From Shewanella sp. AS1 (GTDB lineage Bacteria; Pseudomonadota; Gammaproteobacteria; Enterobacterales; Shewanellaceae): a stretch of DNA of 64,000 bases. The stretch is from NCBI RefSeq assembly GCF_021412565.1, contig NZ_JAKCLJ010000001.1, positions 62,001-126,000 of the forward strand, written 5' to 3'. Each line of letters begins with the position of its first letter. The first letter of the stretch is position 1. The position numbers were made by a program, and so were the translations under genes. The notes beneath the pieces are model-generated. The model was given only the letters and a program-made list of their open reading frames with translations. It ran no database searches and was not told where the DNA came from. Shown piece by piece: positions 40,965-52,035 of the stretch.

Positions 40965-43829
40965 ATGGAAAAAAATAGCAGTCAGGTTTTACCCCAAGAG
41001 ATAGCACGAGTTGCCGAGCACTATTGGCAGCGCATGCTGCAGTTATGGCCAGATTCGGCAGAGCAGCTGACCCAGGAACAGGAAGCCGAGTTAAAGACCA
41101 TCATGGGGCTCAGTGAATTTGTTGCCGAGCAGCTTAGCCGTTATCCTAACTGGGTCGTGCCTCTGTTTGAAGGGCAACTGGAAAGGTTAGATCGTGAGGT
41201 CTTCTCCCATGAGCTGGCCTCCCTGCTTGATGGGGTAAGTGATGAGGAGCAGGCCAAGGGCATATTGCGCCGTTATCGCAATCGGCAGATGGTGTGTCTG
41301 GCCTGGCGAGATTTCTTAGGTTATGTGGATCTGGAAACATCCCTGCTGGATCTCTCGGCCCTGGCCGAGGCGCTCATCATCGCCGCCCGGGACTGGATCT
41401 ACCAGAAGCTGTGTCAGCAGTACGGCACTCCCTGTGACAGTGAGGGCAATCCACAGCCTCTGATGATCTTAGGCATGGGCAAACTCGGTGGCCGCGAGCT
41501 CAATTTTTCTTCCGATATCGATCTTATCTTTACCTTCCCCGAACATGGCGAAACCCGAGGGGGGCGGCGGGCTCTGGACAATCAACAGTTCTTTATCCGC
41601 ATGGGCCAGCATCTGATTAACCTGCTGAATCAGGTGACCACAGATGGCTTCGTCTACCGGGTGGATATGCGCCTGCGCCCCTATGGCGAGAGTGGCCCAC
41701 TGGTGGTCAGTTTCAGTGGCCTGGAGGATTACTATCAGGAGCAGGGCCGGGACTGGGAACGTTATGCCATGGTCAAGGCGCGCGCTCTCGGCCCCTGGAG
41801 TGGTTTCTCCGACGAGCTGCACGACATGCTGCGCCCCTTCGTCTACCGACGTTATATCGATTTCTCTGCCATCGAATCCCTGCGCAAGATGAAACAGCTG
41901 ATCACCCAGGAGGTGAGGCGGCGGCAGCTGACCGACAATATTAAACTCGGCGCCGGCGGTATTCGCGAAGTGGAGTTCGTGGTGCAGAGTTTCCAGCTGA
42001 TCCGCGGCGGGCGGGAACCGGCATTGAGGCAGCAGAGCCTGTTTGCCGCCATCGATACCCTCTACAACTTGGGGCAACTCGAGTATCTGGCGGTGGATGA
42101 ACTTAAACACAGCTATCTGCTACTGCGCAGGGTCGAAAACCTATTGCAGGCGATAGCCGATCAGCAGACCCAGACCCTGCCTTCGACCCAGCTTAACTGG
42201 CAGCGCCTCTGTTACGGCATGGGAATCGCGAGCGAGAATGAGCTGCGCGCCGAGATAGAGTCTGCCATGACCAAGATCCACCGCTACTTTAAAGATACGG
42301 TCGGCGGACAGGAGAGTGATGAGGCCAATGAGCTCTGGACTCAGCAGCTCTGGAGCGTCAAAGAGGACGGCTATGGTCAGAGTCTTATTCAGGAGCATGG
42401 CATAGAGGATGAGTCCCTCTGGCCGGCGCTGAAAACCTGGCGCGACAGCGTGGCCAAACGCACCATAGGCCCGCGGGGGCGCGATACGCTCGACAAGCTG
42501 ATGCCGCTCCTGCTGCAGGAGTTTACCCACCTGCCTAATCCCTCTAAGGCATTTGCCGATGTGGCCAAGGTGCTGGATCAGATCCTCACTCGCACCACCT
42601 ATTTAGAGCTGCTGTTCGAAAACCCCGGCGCCCGGCAGCAGCTGGTGAGTCTCTGTTTCGCCAGTCCCTGGATAGGCCAGCAACTGGCGAAATTTCCCAT
42701 GCTGCTCGATGAGCTGATCGATCCGGCGCAGCTCTACGATACCACTTCCCTGGATGATTACCCCAGTGAGCTGCGCCAGTATCTACTGCGGGTTCCCGAG
42801 GATGATATGGAGCAGCAGATGGAGGCGCTGCGGCAGTTTAAGTTGTCGCAGCAGCTTAAGATCGCCGCCGCTGATGTCACAGGCGTGCTGCCCGTGATGC
42901 AGGTGAGCGATCACTTAACCTTCCTGGCCGAAGCCATCATTGAGCAAGTGATCACCCAGGCCTGGCAACAGATCTCTGCCCGTCATGGGGTGCCGCCCCA
43001 TCTTGAGAATGGCGAGCTGGGCTTTGCCGTTATCGGCTATGGTAAGGCTGGCGGGATAGAGCTGGGCTATGGCTCAGATCTGGATCTGGTGTTTCTGCAT
43101 GACTATAGCAGTGAGAAATACCCTAACAGTCAGCAGACCAATGGTGACAGGCCGCTGGATATTGGCCACTTCTATCTGAAACTGGCACAGCGGGTCTTGC
43201 ACCTGTTTTCTACCCGCACCACCTCCGGCGAACTCTATGAGGTGGATATGCGTCTGCGTCCCTCGGGCGCCTCGGGTTTGCTGGTCAGTGAGATAGAAAA
43301 CTTCGGCATTTATCAGAAACAGGATGCCTGGACCTGGGAACATCAAGCCTTGGTTCGCGCCCGAGTCCTGTTTGGCGAAAACCGCTTAGCCGCGCGTTTT
43401 AGCGAACTGCGCGCCGAAGTGCTTGCCATGCCTAGGAACAAAGCTGAGCTGGCTAAACAGGTGCGCGAGATGCGCCTTAAGATGCGCGAGCATCTGCTCA
43501 AGGTCGATGAGGGCATGTTTGATCTAAAGCAGAGCCCCGGCGGCATCGCCGATATCGAGTTTATCGCCCAATATTCGGTTTTGGCCAATACCCATGAGCA
43601 TGCCGAGCTGGCAACCTGGTCCGATAATGTGCGGATTTTTGAGGTATTAGCCGATCTGGCGTTGTTGCCAGATATGAGCGCCCAATACCTGACTCAGGCT
43701 TACTGTTATCTGCGTGATGAGAGTCATCATCTGACGCTGCAACAGACGAAAGCTGTGCTGCCCGTGGAGAGAGTCGGCCTCCATAGTGAGCGGGTCTTGA
43801 CCATATATCAGCAGATCTTAGGGGAATAA
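40965..43829 (+). CDS. glnE: Glutamine synthetase adenylyltransferase / deadenylylase
   Basis: The 954-residue bifunctional enzyme adds and removes AMP on glutamine synthetase in response to PII. Two nucleotidyltransferase halves are visible: [18 protein letters not shown] (~172) for removal and [18 protein letters not shown] (~690) for addition. Each is followed by a helical regulatory region. The length matches E. coli GlnE (946). It keeps the E. coli context with ygiF upstream and hldE downstream, though insertions separate them. Its promoter may feel the cluster's operator. Confidence 0.97.
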   Translation: MEKNSSQVLPQEIARVAEHYWQRMLQLWPDSAEQLTQEQEAELKTIMGLSEFVAEQLSRYPNWVVPLFEGQLERLDREVFSHELASLLDGVSDEEQAKGILRRYRNRQMVCLAWRDFLGYVDLETSLLDLSALAEALIIAARDWIYQKLCQQYGTPCDSEGNPQPLMILGMGKLGGRELNFSSDIDLIFTFPEHGETRGGRRALDNQQFFIRMGQHLINLLNQVTTDGFVYRVDMRLRPYGESGPLVVSFSGLEDYYQEQGRDWERYAMVKARALGPWSGFSDELHDMLRPFVYRRYIDFSAIESLRKMKQLITQEVRRRQLTDNIKLGAGGIREVEFVVQSFQLIRGGREPALRQQSLFAAIDTLYNLGQLEYLAVDELKHSYLLLRRVENLLQAIADQQTQTLPSTQLNWQRLCYGMGIASENELRAEIESAMTKIHRYFKDTVGGQESDEANELWTQQLWSVKEDGYGQSLIQEHGIEDESLWPALKTWRDSVAKRTIGPRGRDTLDKLMPLLLQEFTHLPNPSKAFADVAKVLDQILTRTTYLELLFENPGARQQLVSLCFASPWIGQQLAKFPMLLDELIDPAQLYDTTSLDDYPSELRQYLLRVPEDDMEQQMEALRQFKLSQQLKIAAADVTGVLPVMQVSDHLTFLAEAIIEQVITQAWQQISARHGVPPHLENGELGFAVIGYGKAGGIELGYGSDLDLVFLHDYSSEKYPNSQQTNGDRPLDIGHFYLKLAQRVLHLFSTRTTSGELYEVDMRLRPSGASGLLVSEIENFGIYQKQDAWTWEHQALVRARVLFGENRLAARFSELRAEVLAMPRNKAELAKQVREMRLKMREHLLKVDEGMFDLKQSPGGIADIEFIAQYSVLANTHEHAELATWSDNVRIFEVLADLALLPDMSAQYLTQAYCYLRDESHHLTLQQTKAVLPVERVGLHSERVLTIYQQILGE

Positions 43830-43891
43830 GCGCCATAGGCAGATGCAGGCACAGAGATAAGGTTTTCGGTGCCTGAGGATAGGCGCTATTT
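43829..43891 (+). terminator. Branched hairpin after glnE
   Basis: The outer stem AGCGCC/GGCGCT encloses CAGGCAC/GTGCCTG, and ATTTT follows. It overlaps the end of the convergent norR gene. Confidence 0.5.
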
Positions 43892-45421
43892 TAGGCCTAT
43901 CCGCTTTGCCAGGCGGTGTAAGTTTCCTGAGTCGAGCTCCAGTGCTCTGGCTGTGGCAGCCCAGTTGTTATCCTGTTGCTTCAGGGTTTGGCGTATATAG
44001 TCGGCCTGAAAGGCCTCAGTGGCCTGCTTGAGGTTACCACTAAACTCTGGTGCCGCTGACACCTTGCTGCGCGAGCCGCTGGGCGAGACAGCGTTGGCAA
44101 ATTCGAAATGTTCTGGCGTGATAAGTCCATGACTGCCAGCAGATTGGGCTCTGGCGAGAATGGCGGCGCGATAGATGCTGTGTTCCAGCTCCCTGATATT
44201 GCCGGGCCATGGGTAGCTTTCGAGCATGGCCAGACTCGCAGAGCTCAGTCTCAGGGTCTGCAGTCCTAACTGCTGACGACAACGCTCGACAAAAAAACCG
44301 CTTAGCAGGGTAATATCCTGTTCTCTTTCCCTCAGTGGGGGAGCGACTAAGGGAAAAACGCTCAGTCTGTGATAAAGATCGGAGCGAAAGCGTCCGGCAA
44401 GCACCTCGTTTTTCAGGTTCTTATTGGTTGCCGCTATGATCCTCACATCCACCTTGAGGCTACGGTCATCACCGACGCGCTGGAGATCGCCATATTGCAG
44501 CACCCTGAGTAACTTGGCCTGTAGTGTGAGGGGGAGCTCGCCAATCTCGTCGAGAAACAGTGAACCCTTGTCGGCCATTTCGAACTTGCCACTGCGATTG
44601 CTAATGGCGCCGGTAAAGGCCCCTTTGACATGACCAAATAGCTCACTCTCGGCGACGGATTCCGGCAGTGCCGCACAGTTTAGGTAGATAAGAGGCAGGG
44701 CGGCGCGCCTGGAGGCTTGATGGATCTCATGGGCAATTAACTCTTTACCTGTGCCTGTCTCGCCCATAATTAAGACGTTAAGATCTGTCGGGGCAACAAC
44801 GGCGATCTCCTGCTTCAGGCTGCTGATGATCTGTGATTGACCTATGATCTCCTTGTGACCTTCTTTGCTCTTGCCTGTGTTATCTTCCCTGTCCCATTTG
44901 GATTGTAGCGCTTGTTTTTCCAGTTTATCGATCAGCAGGGCGTTATTGAGTGAGGCTGAGGCGATGGCACTGATAGCTCTTAGCTGTTCATTGGTGAATG
45001 ATTTAAATTGATCGGGATCGAAGCCATCTATGGTGACCGCCCCTATCAGGCTGCCATCGGCCAAGAGTGGCAGGCCGATACAGGCATGTACCGTAAGGTT
45101 ATCGACTTGGTTAGGGATTAAGCCATCATAGGGATCGGGAAGATCACTATCGGTGGGAAAGCGCACAACATCGCCGGCGCGGGCGATCGCCTCCAGTCTG
45201 GGATGTTCATGCAGCACGAAGCGGCGACCCAGAACATCCGGGCTTAGGCCATTGATGGCCAGCGGCGTAAACTGTTGTCCCTTGAATTCCAGCAGTGCAG
45301 CGGCATCACACTGCATACTCTCTCTGATGGTATCGAGCAGACGCGAGAACCTGTCATGATTGGACAAGCCCGAGGTGATATCTAACGCCATACGCGTTAA
45401 TTGGGTTTGACTTAATGCCAT
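43886..45421 (-). CDS. norR: NO-responsive sigma-54 activator NorR
   Basis: The 511-residue protein has an N-terminal GAF domain (~20-170) that senses NO through iron. The AAA+ domain (~190-420) contains GETGTGKE, the sigma-54 contact motif GAFTGA and FLDEIGEL. The C-terminal Fis-type helix-turn-helix contains [24 protein letters not shown]. It activates the NO reductase gene encoded just upstream on the same strand. Two degenerate NorR-like boxes precede it, so it may regulate itself. Confidence 0.95.
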   Translation of the reverse strand: MALSQTQLTRMALDITSGLSNHDRFSRLLDTIRESMQCDAAALLEFKGQQFTPLAINGLSPDVLGRRFVLHEHPRLEAIARAGDVVRFPTDSDLPDPYDGLIPNQVDNLTVHACIGLPLLADGSLIGAVTIDGFDPDQFKSFTNEQLRAISAIASASLNNALLIDKLEKQALQSKWDREDNTGKSKEGHKEIIGQSQIISSLKQEIAVVAPTDLNVLIMGETGTGKELIAHEIHQASRRAALPLIYLNCAALPESVAESELFGHVKGAFTGAISNRSGKFEMADKGSLFLDEIGELPLTLQAKLLRVLQYGDLQRVGDDRSLKVDVRIIAATNKNLKNEVLAGRFRSDLYHRLSVFPLVAPPLREREQDITLLSGFFVERCRQQLGLQTLRLSSASLAMLESYPWPGNIRELEHSIYRAAILARAQSAGSHGLITPEHFEFANAVSPSGSRSKVSAAPEFSGNLKQATEAFQADYIRQTLKQQDNNWAATARALELDSGNLHRLAKRIGLK

Positions 45422-45502
45422 AGGAGCTCCGAAGCTCGGCGACTATACCAGATTAAATCCTGGTGATTTCGACAAGCAGTGACAGTAATAAGATTGATTA
45501 TA

Positions 45503-45539
45503 TGTCAACTTAACAATAAATTTCATTGTCAATTTAACA
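45503..45539 (-). promoter_or_regulatory. Two degenerate direct NorR-like boxes before norR
   Basis: TGTCAACTTAACA (45503) and TGTCAATTTAACA (45527) are direct copies 24 bases apart and imperfect palindromes. They resemble GTCA-N3-TGAC with TAAC in the second half. Confidence 0.4.
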
Positions 45540-45554
45540 CATATGTAGAGGGTG

Positions 45555-45579
45555 AAAAGGGGTCAATATGACCCCTTTG
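45555..45579 (-). terminator. Terminator between norB and norR
   Basis: AAAGGGGTCA and TGACCCCTTT form a 10 bp stem, with TTTTC following on the minus strand. Confidence 0.75.
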
Positions 45580-45596
45580 GTGAGTGATATTCAGCC

Positions 45597-47888
45597 TTAT
45601 GTATTGGCTGGCAGTGACGCATCAGCAGGGACGTGTGCGCCTTTGGCATTGATTGCCTTTCTGATGATGTCTAACAGGAAGGCACCTAGGAATAGGCCAC
45701 CAAAACTGAATATGACATCGCCAGGAACACGCATCCAGACTAAGGTTTCCACCAATGGGCTATGGATCACCTCAGGTGAGCGGGCAAACCAGTAACCATG
45801 TTCGATAACGGCGAAGAATTGGGTCAGGCCGACCGGCAGCAGTGACATGAACACCATGCCCGCTAGCCCGATATTTAAGCTCCAGAAGGCACCTTTCAAT
45901 AACTTCTCATTCCATTGGATCTGGCCCGTGAGCCCTCGCAGGCAGAAGAGCATGAGACCCACACCTAGCATACCGTATACGCCCATGAAGGCAGCGTGAC
46001 CATGGGTGGCTGTGGTATTCAGACCTTGGATGAAGTAGAGCGCAATAGGTGGATTGATCAGGAAGCCAAGTACCCCTGCGCCCACTAAGTTCCAGAAGGC
46101 TGTCGCCACGAAGAACATGATGGCCCACTTGTAACGTATCATCCAGGGACTGGCGTTACGCATACGATAGCTCTCGATGGCTTCGTAGCCGATAAGGGCC
46201 AGTGGAACCACTTCCAGTGCCGAGAATATCGCGCCCCAGGCGATCACACCTGTTGGTGTGCCTGTGAAGTACAGGTGATGCAGGGTACCGATAAGACCAC
46301 CAGTTAAGAAGATCACAGTCGTAAAGAGTACCGCACCGTTGGCGCTGCGAGCACGGATCAGTCCCAGGCGAACTAACATCAGGGCGATCACCGAAGTTGC
46401 AAAGGTCTCGAAGAAGCCCTCAACCCAGAGATGAACGACCCACCAGCGCCAGTATTCTGCAATTGCCAGGTTGGTGTGTTTACCCATAAAGAGACCGGCA
46501 CCATAAAAGAGGCCGATGGCGACACAAGAGGCGTAGAGTACCCAGATAACCGGGCGCATCTCACCTTGCACCTTAAGGGCTGGGCGCATAGCGGCGGTTA
46601 CTAAGGCAAGCCAGATCAACAGGCCGACCAGTAGCAATATCTGCCAGACACGCCCGAGATCGATATATTCATAACCCTGATGACCGAAGAGGAAGTTAGT
46701 GTCCAGATCGAAATATTGTTGGACACCAATCCATTCGCCCGCCATTGAACCCAGTACCACTACTAGCAAGGCGACCCAGAGGACATTCACCCCTAGGCGC
46801 TGGAACTTAGGCTCATAGCCAGAAAGCGCAGGTGCGATATAGAGACCTGTGCCCAGCCAGGCGGTGGCGATCCAGAACACGGCCAGCTGTGTGTGCCAGG
46901 TACGGGTGACTGAGTAAGGCAGGATCTCTGCCAGGGGAATACCATAGAAATTCTGCCCTTCAACGGCATAGTGGGCCGTAATCCCCCCTAAGAGGATCTG
47001 CAATAGGAAGAGACCCACAGCGGTGATGAAGTATTTACCCACGGCTTTCTGTGAAGCGGTTGGTTTTTTAAGAAACAGAGGATCTTGATCTGCGGGTTTA
47101 GGCAGCTCTTCGTGTTTACCTGAGGCGTGATGCCATACCAGCGCTCCTATACCGGCGATTAAGGTGACGATACTTAAGATAGACCAGACTATATTGTCAG
47201 AGGTAGGGGTATTACCCAACTGAGGATCGAAAGGCCAGTTGTTGGTGTAGGTGTAATCTTGTCCATCACGTTCGGTTATAGCGGCCCAAGCGCCCCAGAA
47301 GAGGAAGGCGTTGAGCTGCTGGCGACGCCCAAGATCCGGTACAGTGCCTTCTTTCATCGCATATTGTTCGCGCAGAACGGACAATTGAGGATCGTCACCA
47401 AAGAGCGAAATATAGTGCTGAGAGACCTCTTCTATGGCCTGGATGCGAGTGTCAGACAGGCTGATGCGGATCTCGCCATTGGCGTTTGTGGTCAGGGTGT
47501 TGCGGCGTAAATCGTCACGCAGTAACTGTTCAAGGCCGGCACGTTTTATCGAGTCCAGCTCGCTGAAACTTCTACCAAATTGCGCCTTGGCAGTGATATC
47601 CAGCCAGGCCTGAGCCTCACGATGCAACCAATCCGCTGTCCAGTCAGGCGCAACGTAGGAGCCATGCCCCCAGATAGACCCTAACTGATGGCCGCCCATG
47701 GAGCGCCATACCAGCTGACCTCGTTCGATATCATTTTGAGTGAACAGAGCCTGGCCCTGTGTATCGACAAAAGCGGTGGGAACCGGAGGTTTTTCGCGAT
47801 AGATCTCACTGCCTATGCTCAGCAGTACAGTGAAGGAAGCGATAAGTACTATCAAGAGTGCTATCGCCGTTAGCCGTTGTTTATTCAT
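45597..47888 (-). CDS. norB: Quinol-dependent nitric oxide reductase (qNor)
   Basis: The 763-residue inner-membrane protein reduces NO to N2O with electrons from quinol. It has the qNor N-terminal periplasmic extension (~35-230, with GGHQLGSIWGHGSYVAPDWTAD) and about 14 helices. Metal-ligand regions are HTQLAVFWIATAW, HLWVEGFFETFA and LHHLYFTG. No norC-type cytochrome gene is nearby, which agrees with a single-subunit enzyme. The gene has a sigma-54 promoter with three upstream NorR sites, and norR follows it. It may serve detoxification or respiration. Confidence 0.95.
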   Translation of the reverse strand: MNKQRLTAIALLIVLIASFTVLLSIGSEIYREKPPVPTAFVDTQGQALFTQNDIERGQLVWRSMGGHQLGSIWGHGSYVAPDWTADWLHREAQAWLDITAKAQFGRSFSELDSIKRAGLEQLLRDDLRRNTLTTNANGEIRISLSDTRIQAIEEVSQHYISLFGDDPQLSVLREQYAMKEGTVPDLGRRQQLNAFLFWGAWAAITERDGQDYTYTNNWPFDPQLGNTPTSDNIVWSILSIVTLIAGIGALVWHHASGKHEELPKPADQDPLFLKKPTASQKAVGKYFITAVGLFLLQILLGGITAHYAVEGQNFYGIPLAEILPYSVTRTWHTQLAVFWIATAWLGTGLYIAPALSGYEPKFQRLGVNVLWVALLVVVLGSMAGEWIGVQQYFDLDTNFLFGHQGYEYIDLGRVWQILLLVGLLIWLALVTAAMRPALKVQGEMRPVIWVLYASCVAIGLFYGAGLFMGKHTNLAIAEYWRWWVVHLWVEGFFETFATSVIALMLVRLGLIRARSANGAVLFTTVIFLTGGLIGTLHHLYFTGTPTGVIAWGAIFSALEVVPLALIGYEAIESYRMRNASPWMIRYKWAIMFFVATAFWNLVGAGVLGFLINPPIALYFIQGLNTTATHGHAAFMGVYGMLGVGLMLFCLRGLTGQIQWNEKLLKGAFWSLNIGLAGMVFMSLLPVGLTQFFAVIEHGYWFARSPEVIHSPLVETLVWMRVPGDVIFSFGGLFLGAFLLDIIRKAINAKGAHVPADASLPANT

Positions 47889-47935
47889 AGAGCCTCTCAG
47901 TGCAATATGTTGTAGATGGGGAGTAACCGGCTATA

Positions 47936-47950
47936 GCAGTTAATGTGCCA
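47936..47950 (-). promoter_or_regulatory. Sigma-54 promoter of norB
   Basis: On the minus strand TGGCAC, five bases, then CTGC: the -24/-12 elements of a sigma-54 promoter (consensus TGGCAC-N5-TTGC), 48 bases before the start codon. Confidence 0.8.
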
Positions 47951-48006
47951 TTATTTTATCTTATTGATTAATAATAGTTAAATTGAATTTTATGTCTTAT
48001 TGATTT

Positions 48007-48060
48007 GTCATAATGACAACCATATATAAATGTTCAAATGACACTGATTGTCAAAATGAC
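48007..48060. promoter_or_regulatory. Three NorR-type enhancer sites upstream of norB
   Basis: GTCATAATGAC (48007-48017) and GTCAAAATGAC (48050-48060) are exact GTCA-N3-TGAC palindromes. GTTCAAATGAC (48032-48042) is a degenerate third. They lie about 55-125 bases upstream of the -24 element, a suitable range for NorR. E. coli norVW also has three NorR sites. Confidence 0.85.
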
Positions 48061-48110
48061 AATTGGTATCAATTAGGTGTCGATTTGATAGCTTTGAGAT
48101 AGGTAGGGAT

Positions 48111-48140
48111 AAAAAGAAAAAGCCAGCGCTGGTGCTGGCT
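48111..48140 (-). terminator. Terminator of lpxL
   Basis: AGCCAGC and GCTGGCT pair around a short GC loop. The minus strand continues with TTTTTCTTTTT. Confidence 0.85.
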
Positions 48141-48161
48141 CGATAGTCGAAAAGGGCATGG

Positions 48162-49088
48162 TTAGCGATACAAAGAGGGATCGCTCTTCTCTGGCCGGGT
48201 CTTGAAGCGTCTGTGTAGCCACATATATTGAGCGCGGTTGCGGTCGATCAGGGACTCGATGATCTTATTGCCACGAATGGCATCTTCCACTTCATTCTCG
48301 CCGGGGAAATTCTCCAGGGGGGGCAATACTTCTATGGTATAGCCCTTGTCGTCGTCATTACGCTCCACAAAAAAGGGCAGTACCTTGGCCTTGCCCAGTT
48401 TCGCCAGCGTGGTGCCACCCGTGATGGTTGCCGCCTGCGGCACCTTGAAGAAGGGGATAAACACCGCACTGGAGCGGCCGAAATCCTGATCGGCTGTATA
48501 CCAGATCACGTCGGGATTGCGCAGGCTGCGCACCATCTGTCTGAGATCCCGCTTGGGCACCAGCCCCTTGTTGGATCGCAGTCGCCCCTTGACCTGCAGG
48601 TATTCCATCAGCGGATTGTTATGGGGGCGATAGACGCCTATGCCGGGCTGGAACTGGCCGAAGATGCGTGCGCCCATCTCCAGCGGCAGACAGTGCACCG
48701 CAAACAGGATCACCCCCTGGCCGTTACTCAGGGTCTGCTCTACATGCTCGCGGCCCTTGATGGTCATATGCGCTTGTATTCTCTCGTTTGACCACCACCA
48801 GGCGTTGGCGATATCGAAGATGGCCTTGCCAGTTTCCTCGAAGTTGTGCGTCAGCAGCTGCGCCTGTTCTGCCTGGCTTAGCTCGGGGAAACAGAGCTCA
48901 ATATTGCGCTTGGCTGTTTTGACTCGGCCACCAGCAAACACTTTGGCTAAGCGGCCGATCGCCTTGCCCAGTTGCATCTGTAGCGGAAGGGGTAACACCT
49001 GAGTGAGGCGTAACACTGCGAAACCAAACCAGATGAGCCAGTATTTAGGATGGAAAAATCGCCAGGAGAATTGTGCTGTTTCGACCAC
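48162..49088 (-). CDS. lpxL: Lipid A lauroyl-type acyltransferase
   Basis: The 308-residue inner-membrane enzyme adds a secondary acyl chain to Kdo2-lipid IVA. It has an N-terminal membrane helix (YWLIWFGFAVLRL) and the catalytic Hx4E motif in AVHCLPLEMGAR (~133), with GIGVYRPHNNPL and YMWLHRRFKTRPE as in E. coli LpxL over the whole length. The acyl chain preference cannot be read directly, and LpxL, LpxM and LpxP are close relatives. It is divergent from hldE, so two lipopolysaccharide genes share an upstream region. Confidence 0.88.
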   Translation of the reverse strand: MVETAQFSWRFFHPKYWLIWFGFAVLRLTQVLPLPLQMQLGKAIGRLAKVFAGGRVKTAKRNIELCFPELSQAEQAQLLTHNFEETGKAIFDIANAWWWSNERIQAHMTIKGREHVEQTLSNGQGVILFAVHCLPLEMGARIFGQFQPGIGVYRPHNNPLMEYLQVKGRLRSNKGLVPKRDLRQMVRSLRNPDVIWYTADQDFGRSSAVFIPFFKVPQAATITGGTTLAKLGKAKVLPFFVERNDDDKGYTIEVLPPLENFPGENEVEDAIRGNKIIESLIDRNRAQYMWLHRRFKTRPEKSDPSLYR

Positions 49089-49190
49089 GGTTTACTCAAA
49101 TATTTAAACAAAAATTACTGCTTATTCTAACGCAAAAAATGGGTAAAATTAGGTATAATCAAAGATTAATTTTTTTACAGACAGCACAAT

Positions 49191-50621
49191 ATGAAGATTT
49201 CTTTACCCGCATTTGAAAAAGCTAAGGTCCTGGTTGTTGGTGATGTGATGCTGGATCGTTACTGGACCGGTGGCACGGGCCGCATCTCTCCCGAGGCGCC
49301 GGTGCCTGTGGTGCGAGTCGAACAGGTCGAGGACAGACCCGGCGGCGCGGCCAACGTGGCGCTCAATATCGCCTCACTGGGCGGTCGGGTGCATTTAGCC
49401 GGCATAGTGGGTAAAGATGAAACCGCCGAGGCGCTGACCAAGGGACTTAAGGCGCAGGGCGTCGAGCCCGCCTGGTCTTGTGTTGCCGATAAACCCACCA
49501 TCACTAAGCTTAGGGTGATCTCCCGCAACCAGCAGTTGCTGCGACTGGATTTCGAGCAGCCCTATCTGCCTGAGCATAGTCAGGCGCTGCTCAAGGAGGC
49601 CGAAACCAAGCTGGATGATGTCAGGGTGGTGGTGCTGTCCGATTACGCTAAGGGCGCAATCGATCAACCACAAGATTTTATTGCTAAGGCAAAAGCCCAA
49701 GGGATCAAAGTGCTGGTGGATCCTAAAGGCAGCGATTTTTCCCGTTATCGCGGCGCCAGCCTGTTAACCCCCAATATGGCCGAGTTTGAACAGGTAGTGG
49801 GTAGGGTGGTGAGCGAAGCGGATCTGGTACAAAAGGCTCACGATCTGATGAAGGAGTTCGAGCTGGATTCACTACTGGTCACCCGCTCCGAGAAGGGGAT
49901 GACACTCTTTACCCCCAATGCACCTGAGCTGCATATTCCCACAGTTGCCCGCGAAGTGTTCGATGTGACAGGCGCAGGTGATACTGTGATCGCGGCTCTT
50001 GCCGTTGCCTTGGCGGCCGGCAGTGAACTGCCTCAGGCCTGCGCGATTGCCAATACCGCCGCCGGTATAGTGGTAGGTAAACTGGGCACGGCCACAGTCA
50101 ACCGTATCGAACTTATCGCGGCGCTTAATCTTAACCATGGTGAGACAGGCTTTGGCGTGCTGAGTGAAGATCAGCTGGTTTACGCCTTAGAGGAAGCCAA
50201 GCTCAGAGGCGAGCGGGTGGTGATGACCAATGGCTGCTTCGATATTTTGCACGCAGGTCACGTCAGCTACCTTAAGCAGGCCAAGGCATTAGGCGATCGC
50301 TTAATCGTGGCAGTTAATGACGATGAATCAGTGAAACGCCTCAAGGGCGAAGATCGCCCGGTCAATCCGCTGGACAGACGCATGGCGGTACTGGCTGGCC
50401 TAGCCTCTGTGGATTGGGTGGTGCCATTCAGCGAAGATACGCCTCAGCGTATTATCGCCCGTTTATTGCCTAACCTTCTGGTGAAGGGCGGCGATTATAA
50501 GGTGGATGAGATCGCCGGTGGCAAAGAGGTGATCGCCGCCGGTGGCAGCGTCGAAGTGCTGGGATTTGAAGATGGCGTGTCGACCACGGCCATTATCGAA
50601 AATATCATGGCTAAGCAGTGA
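49191..50621 (+). CDS. hldE: Bifunctional heptose-7-phosphate kinase / heptose-1-phosphate adenylyltransferase
   Basis: A 476-residue enzyme for ADP-heptose in lipopolysaccharide core synthesis. The N-terminal ribokinase-like domain (~1-320) has [18 protein letters not shown] and the GAGDT catalytic motif. The C-terminal nucleotidyltransferase domain (~340-476) has [14 protein letters not shown]. The length equals that of E. coli HldE (477). A downstream gene overlaps its stop by four bases, implying coupled translation. Confidence 0.97.
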   Translation: MKISLPAFEKAKVLVVGDVMLDRYWTGGTGRISPEAPVPVVRVEQVEDRPGGAANVALNIASLGGRVHLAGIVGKDETAEALTKGLKAQGVEPAWSCVADKPTITKLRVISRNQQLLRLDFEQPYLPEHSQALLKEAETKLDDVRVVVLSDYAKGAIDQPQDFIAKAKAQGIKVLVDPKGSDFSRYRGASLLTPNMAEFEQVVGRVVSEADLVQKAHDLMKEFELDSLLVTRSEKGMTLFTPNAPELHIPTVAREVFDVTGAGDTVIAALAVALAAGSELPQACAIANTAAGIVVGKLGTATVNRIELIAALNLNHGETGFGVLSEDQLVYALEEAKLRGERVVMTNGCFDILHAGHVSYLKQAKALGDRLIVAVNDDESVKRLKGEDRPVNPLDRRMAVLAGLASVDWVVPFSEDTPQRIIARLLPNLLVKGGDYKVDEIAGGKEVIAAGGSVEVLGFEDGVSTTAIIENIMAKQ

Positions 50622-51460
50622 TCGCCGCCAGCCTACTGCTTGCGGGTGCGCTGTGGGCTCAGGTGGGTGAGAGTCAGGCGCTGGTGTGCCAAAGGGTGCA
50701 ATTAGCCGAGTGTTTGCAGCATCTGCCTGAGGAGACGAGAGCCCAGCTTTCCCAAAATCTAAAGCAACTGACAACGCAGATGGGGCAGCGCGGCGCCATG
50801 GTAAGGCCGCTGCGCCAGAACCAGAGCAAGATAGCCGGTGTTGTCCTACTCGACAGTAGCAATATTCCTCACTCACAATCGATTCTGCTCGATGGCCGGG
50901 TCTACAGTCTGACGCTGCGTCAGGCCGAGGAGATGACCCTGAGACATGAGCTCGGGCATCTGGCGGTGACCCACTCCCGCTCATCTTATCTCACGCAAAC
51001 TAAGCTCAGTGGTTATCAGCATGAATGGCTGGCGGATCTCTATCTGTTCTGGTCGCTGGCGCGGGATAAACAGGAGAATGAACTGGCCTGGCAGCAATAT
51101 CACAGGCGCAATCTGGCAGTATTTGAGAGCGTTGCTGCCATCTCCCATTGGAGTACACCTATGCTGGCGCAGGTATTTGAGCAATATAGCTGGCAGCAGC
51201 TGGGGGAGTTTAGGGATTTCGATGCCTTAATCGACGCGATTTATCCAAAGCTTCGCCAATATAACCAGGATGAACTCAATGAGTTTGCCAGCCTAATTCA
51301 GCAACTATTTGGCGCGAACAAGCGCCATCATCTGCCGCGTTATATCTTCTGGCGTAGACCTGAGCTGGGGCGTTATATTCAGCCGACCTTAGAGCAGCTA
51401 ATGGGCAAGTCCGGTGCTGAAGCCTGGCTTGAGCAACAGGCTCTGCTTGTGCAGGGTTAG
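50618..51460 (+). CDS. Secreted metalloprotease-like protein with HELGH motif
   Basis: The 280-residue protein has a probable signal peptide ([21 protein letters not shown]). Residues ~109-113 are HELGH, a zinc-binding HExxH motif, and 23 residues on comes HEWLAD, which supplies the expected third ligand Glu and Asp as in M48-like or gluzincin proteins. I do not recognise the family otherwise. The start is GTG at 50618, overlapping hldE by GTGA, so it is translated together with a lipopolysaccharide gene. It could be an envelope protease. The similarity is by motif only. Confidence 0.65.
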   Translation: MIAASLLLAGALWAQVGESQALVCQRVQLAECLQHLPEETRAQLSQNLKQLTTQMGQRGAMVRPLRQNQSKIAGVVLLDSSNIPHSQSILLDGRVYSLTLRQAEEMTLRHELGHLAVTHSRSSYLTQTKLSGYQHEWLADLYLFWSLARDKQENELAWQQYHRRNLAVFESVAAISHWSTPMLAQVFEQYSWQQLGEFRDFDALIDAIYPKLRQYNQDELNEFASLIQQLFGANKRHHLPRYIFWRRPELGRYIQPTLEQLMGKSGAEAWLEQQALLVQG

Positions 51461-51542
51461 TGTTGACGTAAGGCTAGCATCGAACCGACTCATTGTTTGC
51501 GACAGGCTTGCCTTTGTTGACAGACTTCCCATTGTTGACAGC

Positions 51543-51827
51543 TTACTCTTCGCGAGGGAATCGGCGTTGTCTTAAACAGATATCCGGATTGAAATCGATC
51601 TCACCCTCATCATCAATCGTGGCTAGATTGTCTTCCAGCTTAGCGATCGCCGTGCTGCTGTTGATGTCTCGTCTGACAAACAGCAGTTGATAGCCTAATT
51701 TGGCCAGAGTATAAAAGGCAAAGCGTTGTACCGGTGATAATCTACCCCAGTGTTCACCAGCTTTCGCACTCGCGACACGTCGCTCTTCAAATGTGAGTTC
51801 GGGATTTTCTGTCACCAGTGACAACAT
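51543..51827 (-). CDS. Conserved small hypothetical protein
   Basis: The 94-residue protein has a helical core (RLSPVQRFAFYTLAKLGYQLLFVRR) and an acidic, later basic, C terminus (DDEGEIDFNPDICLRQRRFPREE). No family is recognised. It is convergent with the metalloprotease-like gene; the gap between them has the direct repeat TTGTTGACAG twice. Confidence 0.6.
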   Translation of the reverse strand: MLSLVTENPELTFEERRVASAKAGEHWGRLSPVQRFAFYTLAKLGYQLLFVRRDINSSTAIAKLEDNLATIDDEGEIDFNPDICLRQRRFPREE

Positions 51828-51961
51828 TATTTTGGCCTTTTTTCAAACAGTCAGGGGAAATTCGCGAGATAGTTAACCAAATGCGTTTTATTTATTCAAA
51901 TTGGCAGTTCAAAACCTTTGAAGCGGTCACAAATACCTGAGCTTTCTTGTGCGTAAGCAAT

Positions 51962-51988
51962 AAAAAGGGAGCGATATTCGCTCCCTTC
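51962..51988 (-). terminator. Terminator of pntAB
   Basis: GAAGGGAGCGA and TCGCTCCCTTT pair on the minus strand with a T run after them. Confidence 0.85.
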
Positions 51989-52035
51989 ATTCGTCACTGA
52001 TGTTTACACTGCTTTCGTTTTGCAGCGCTGTGGTT

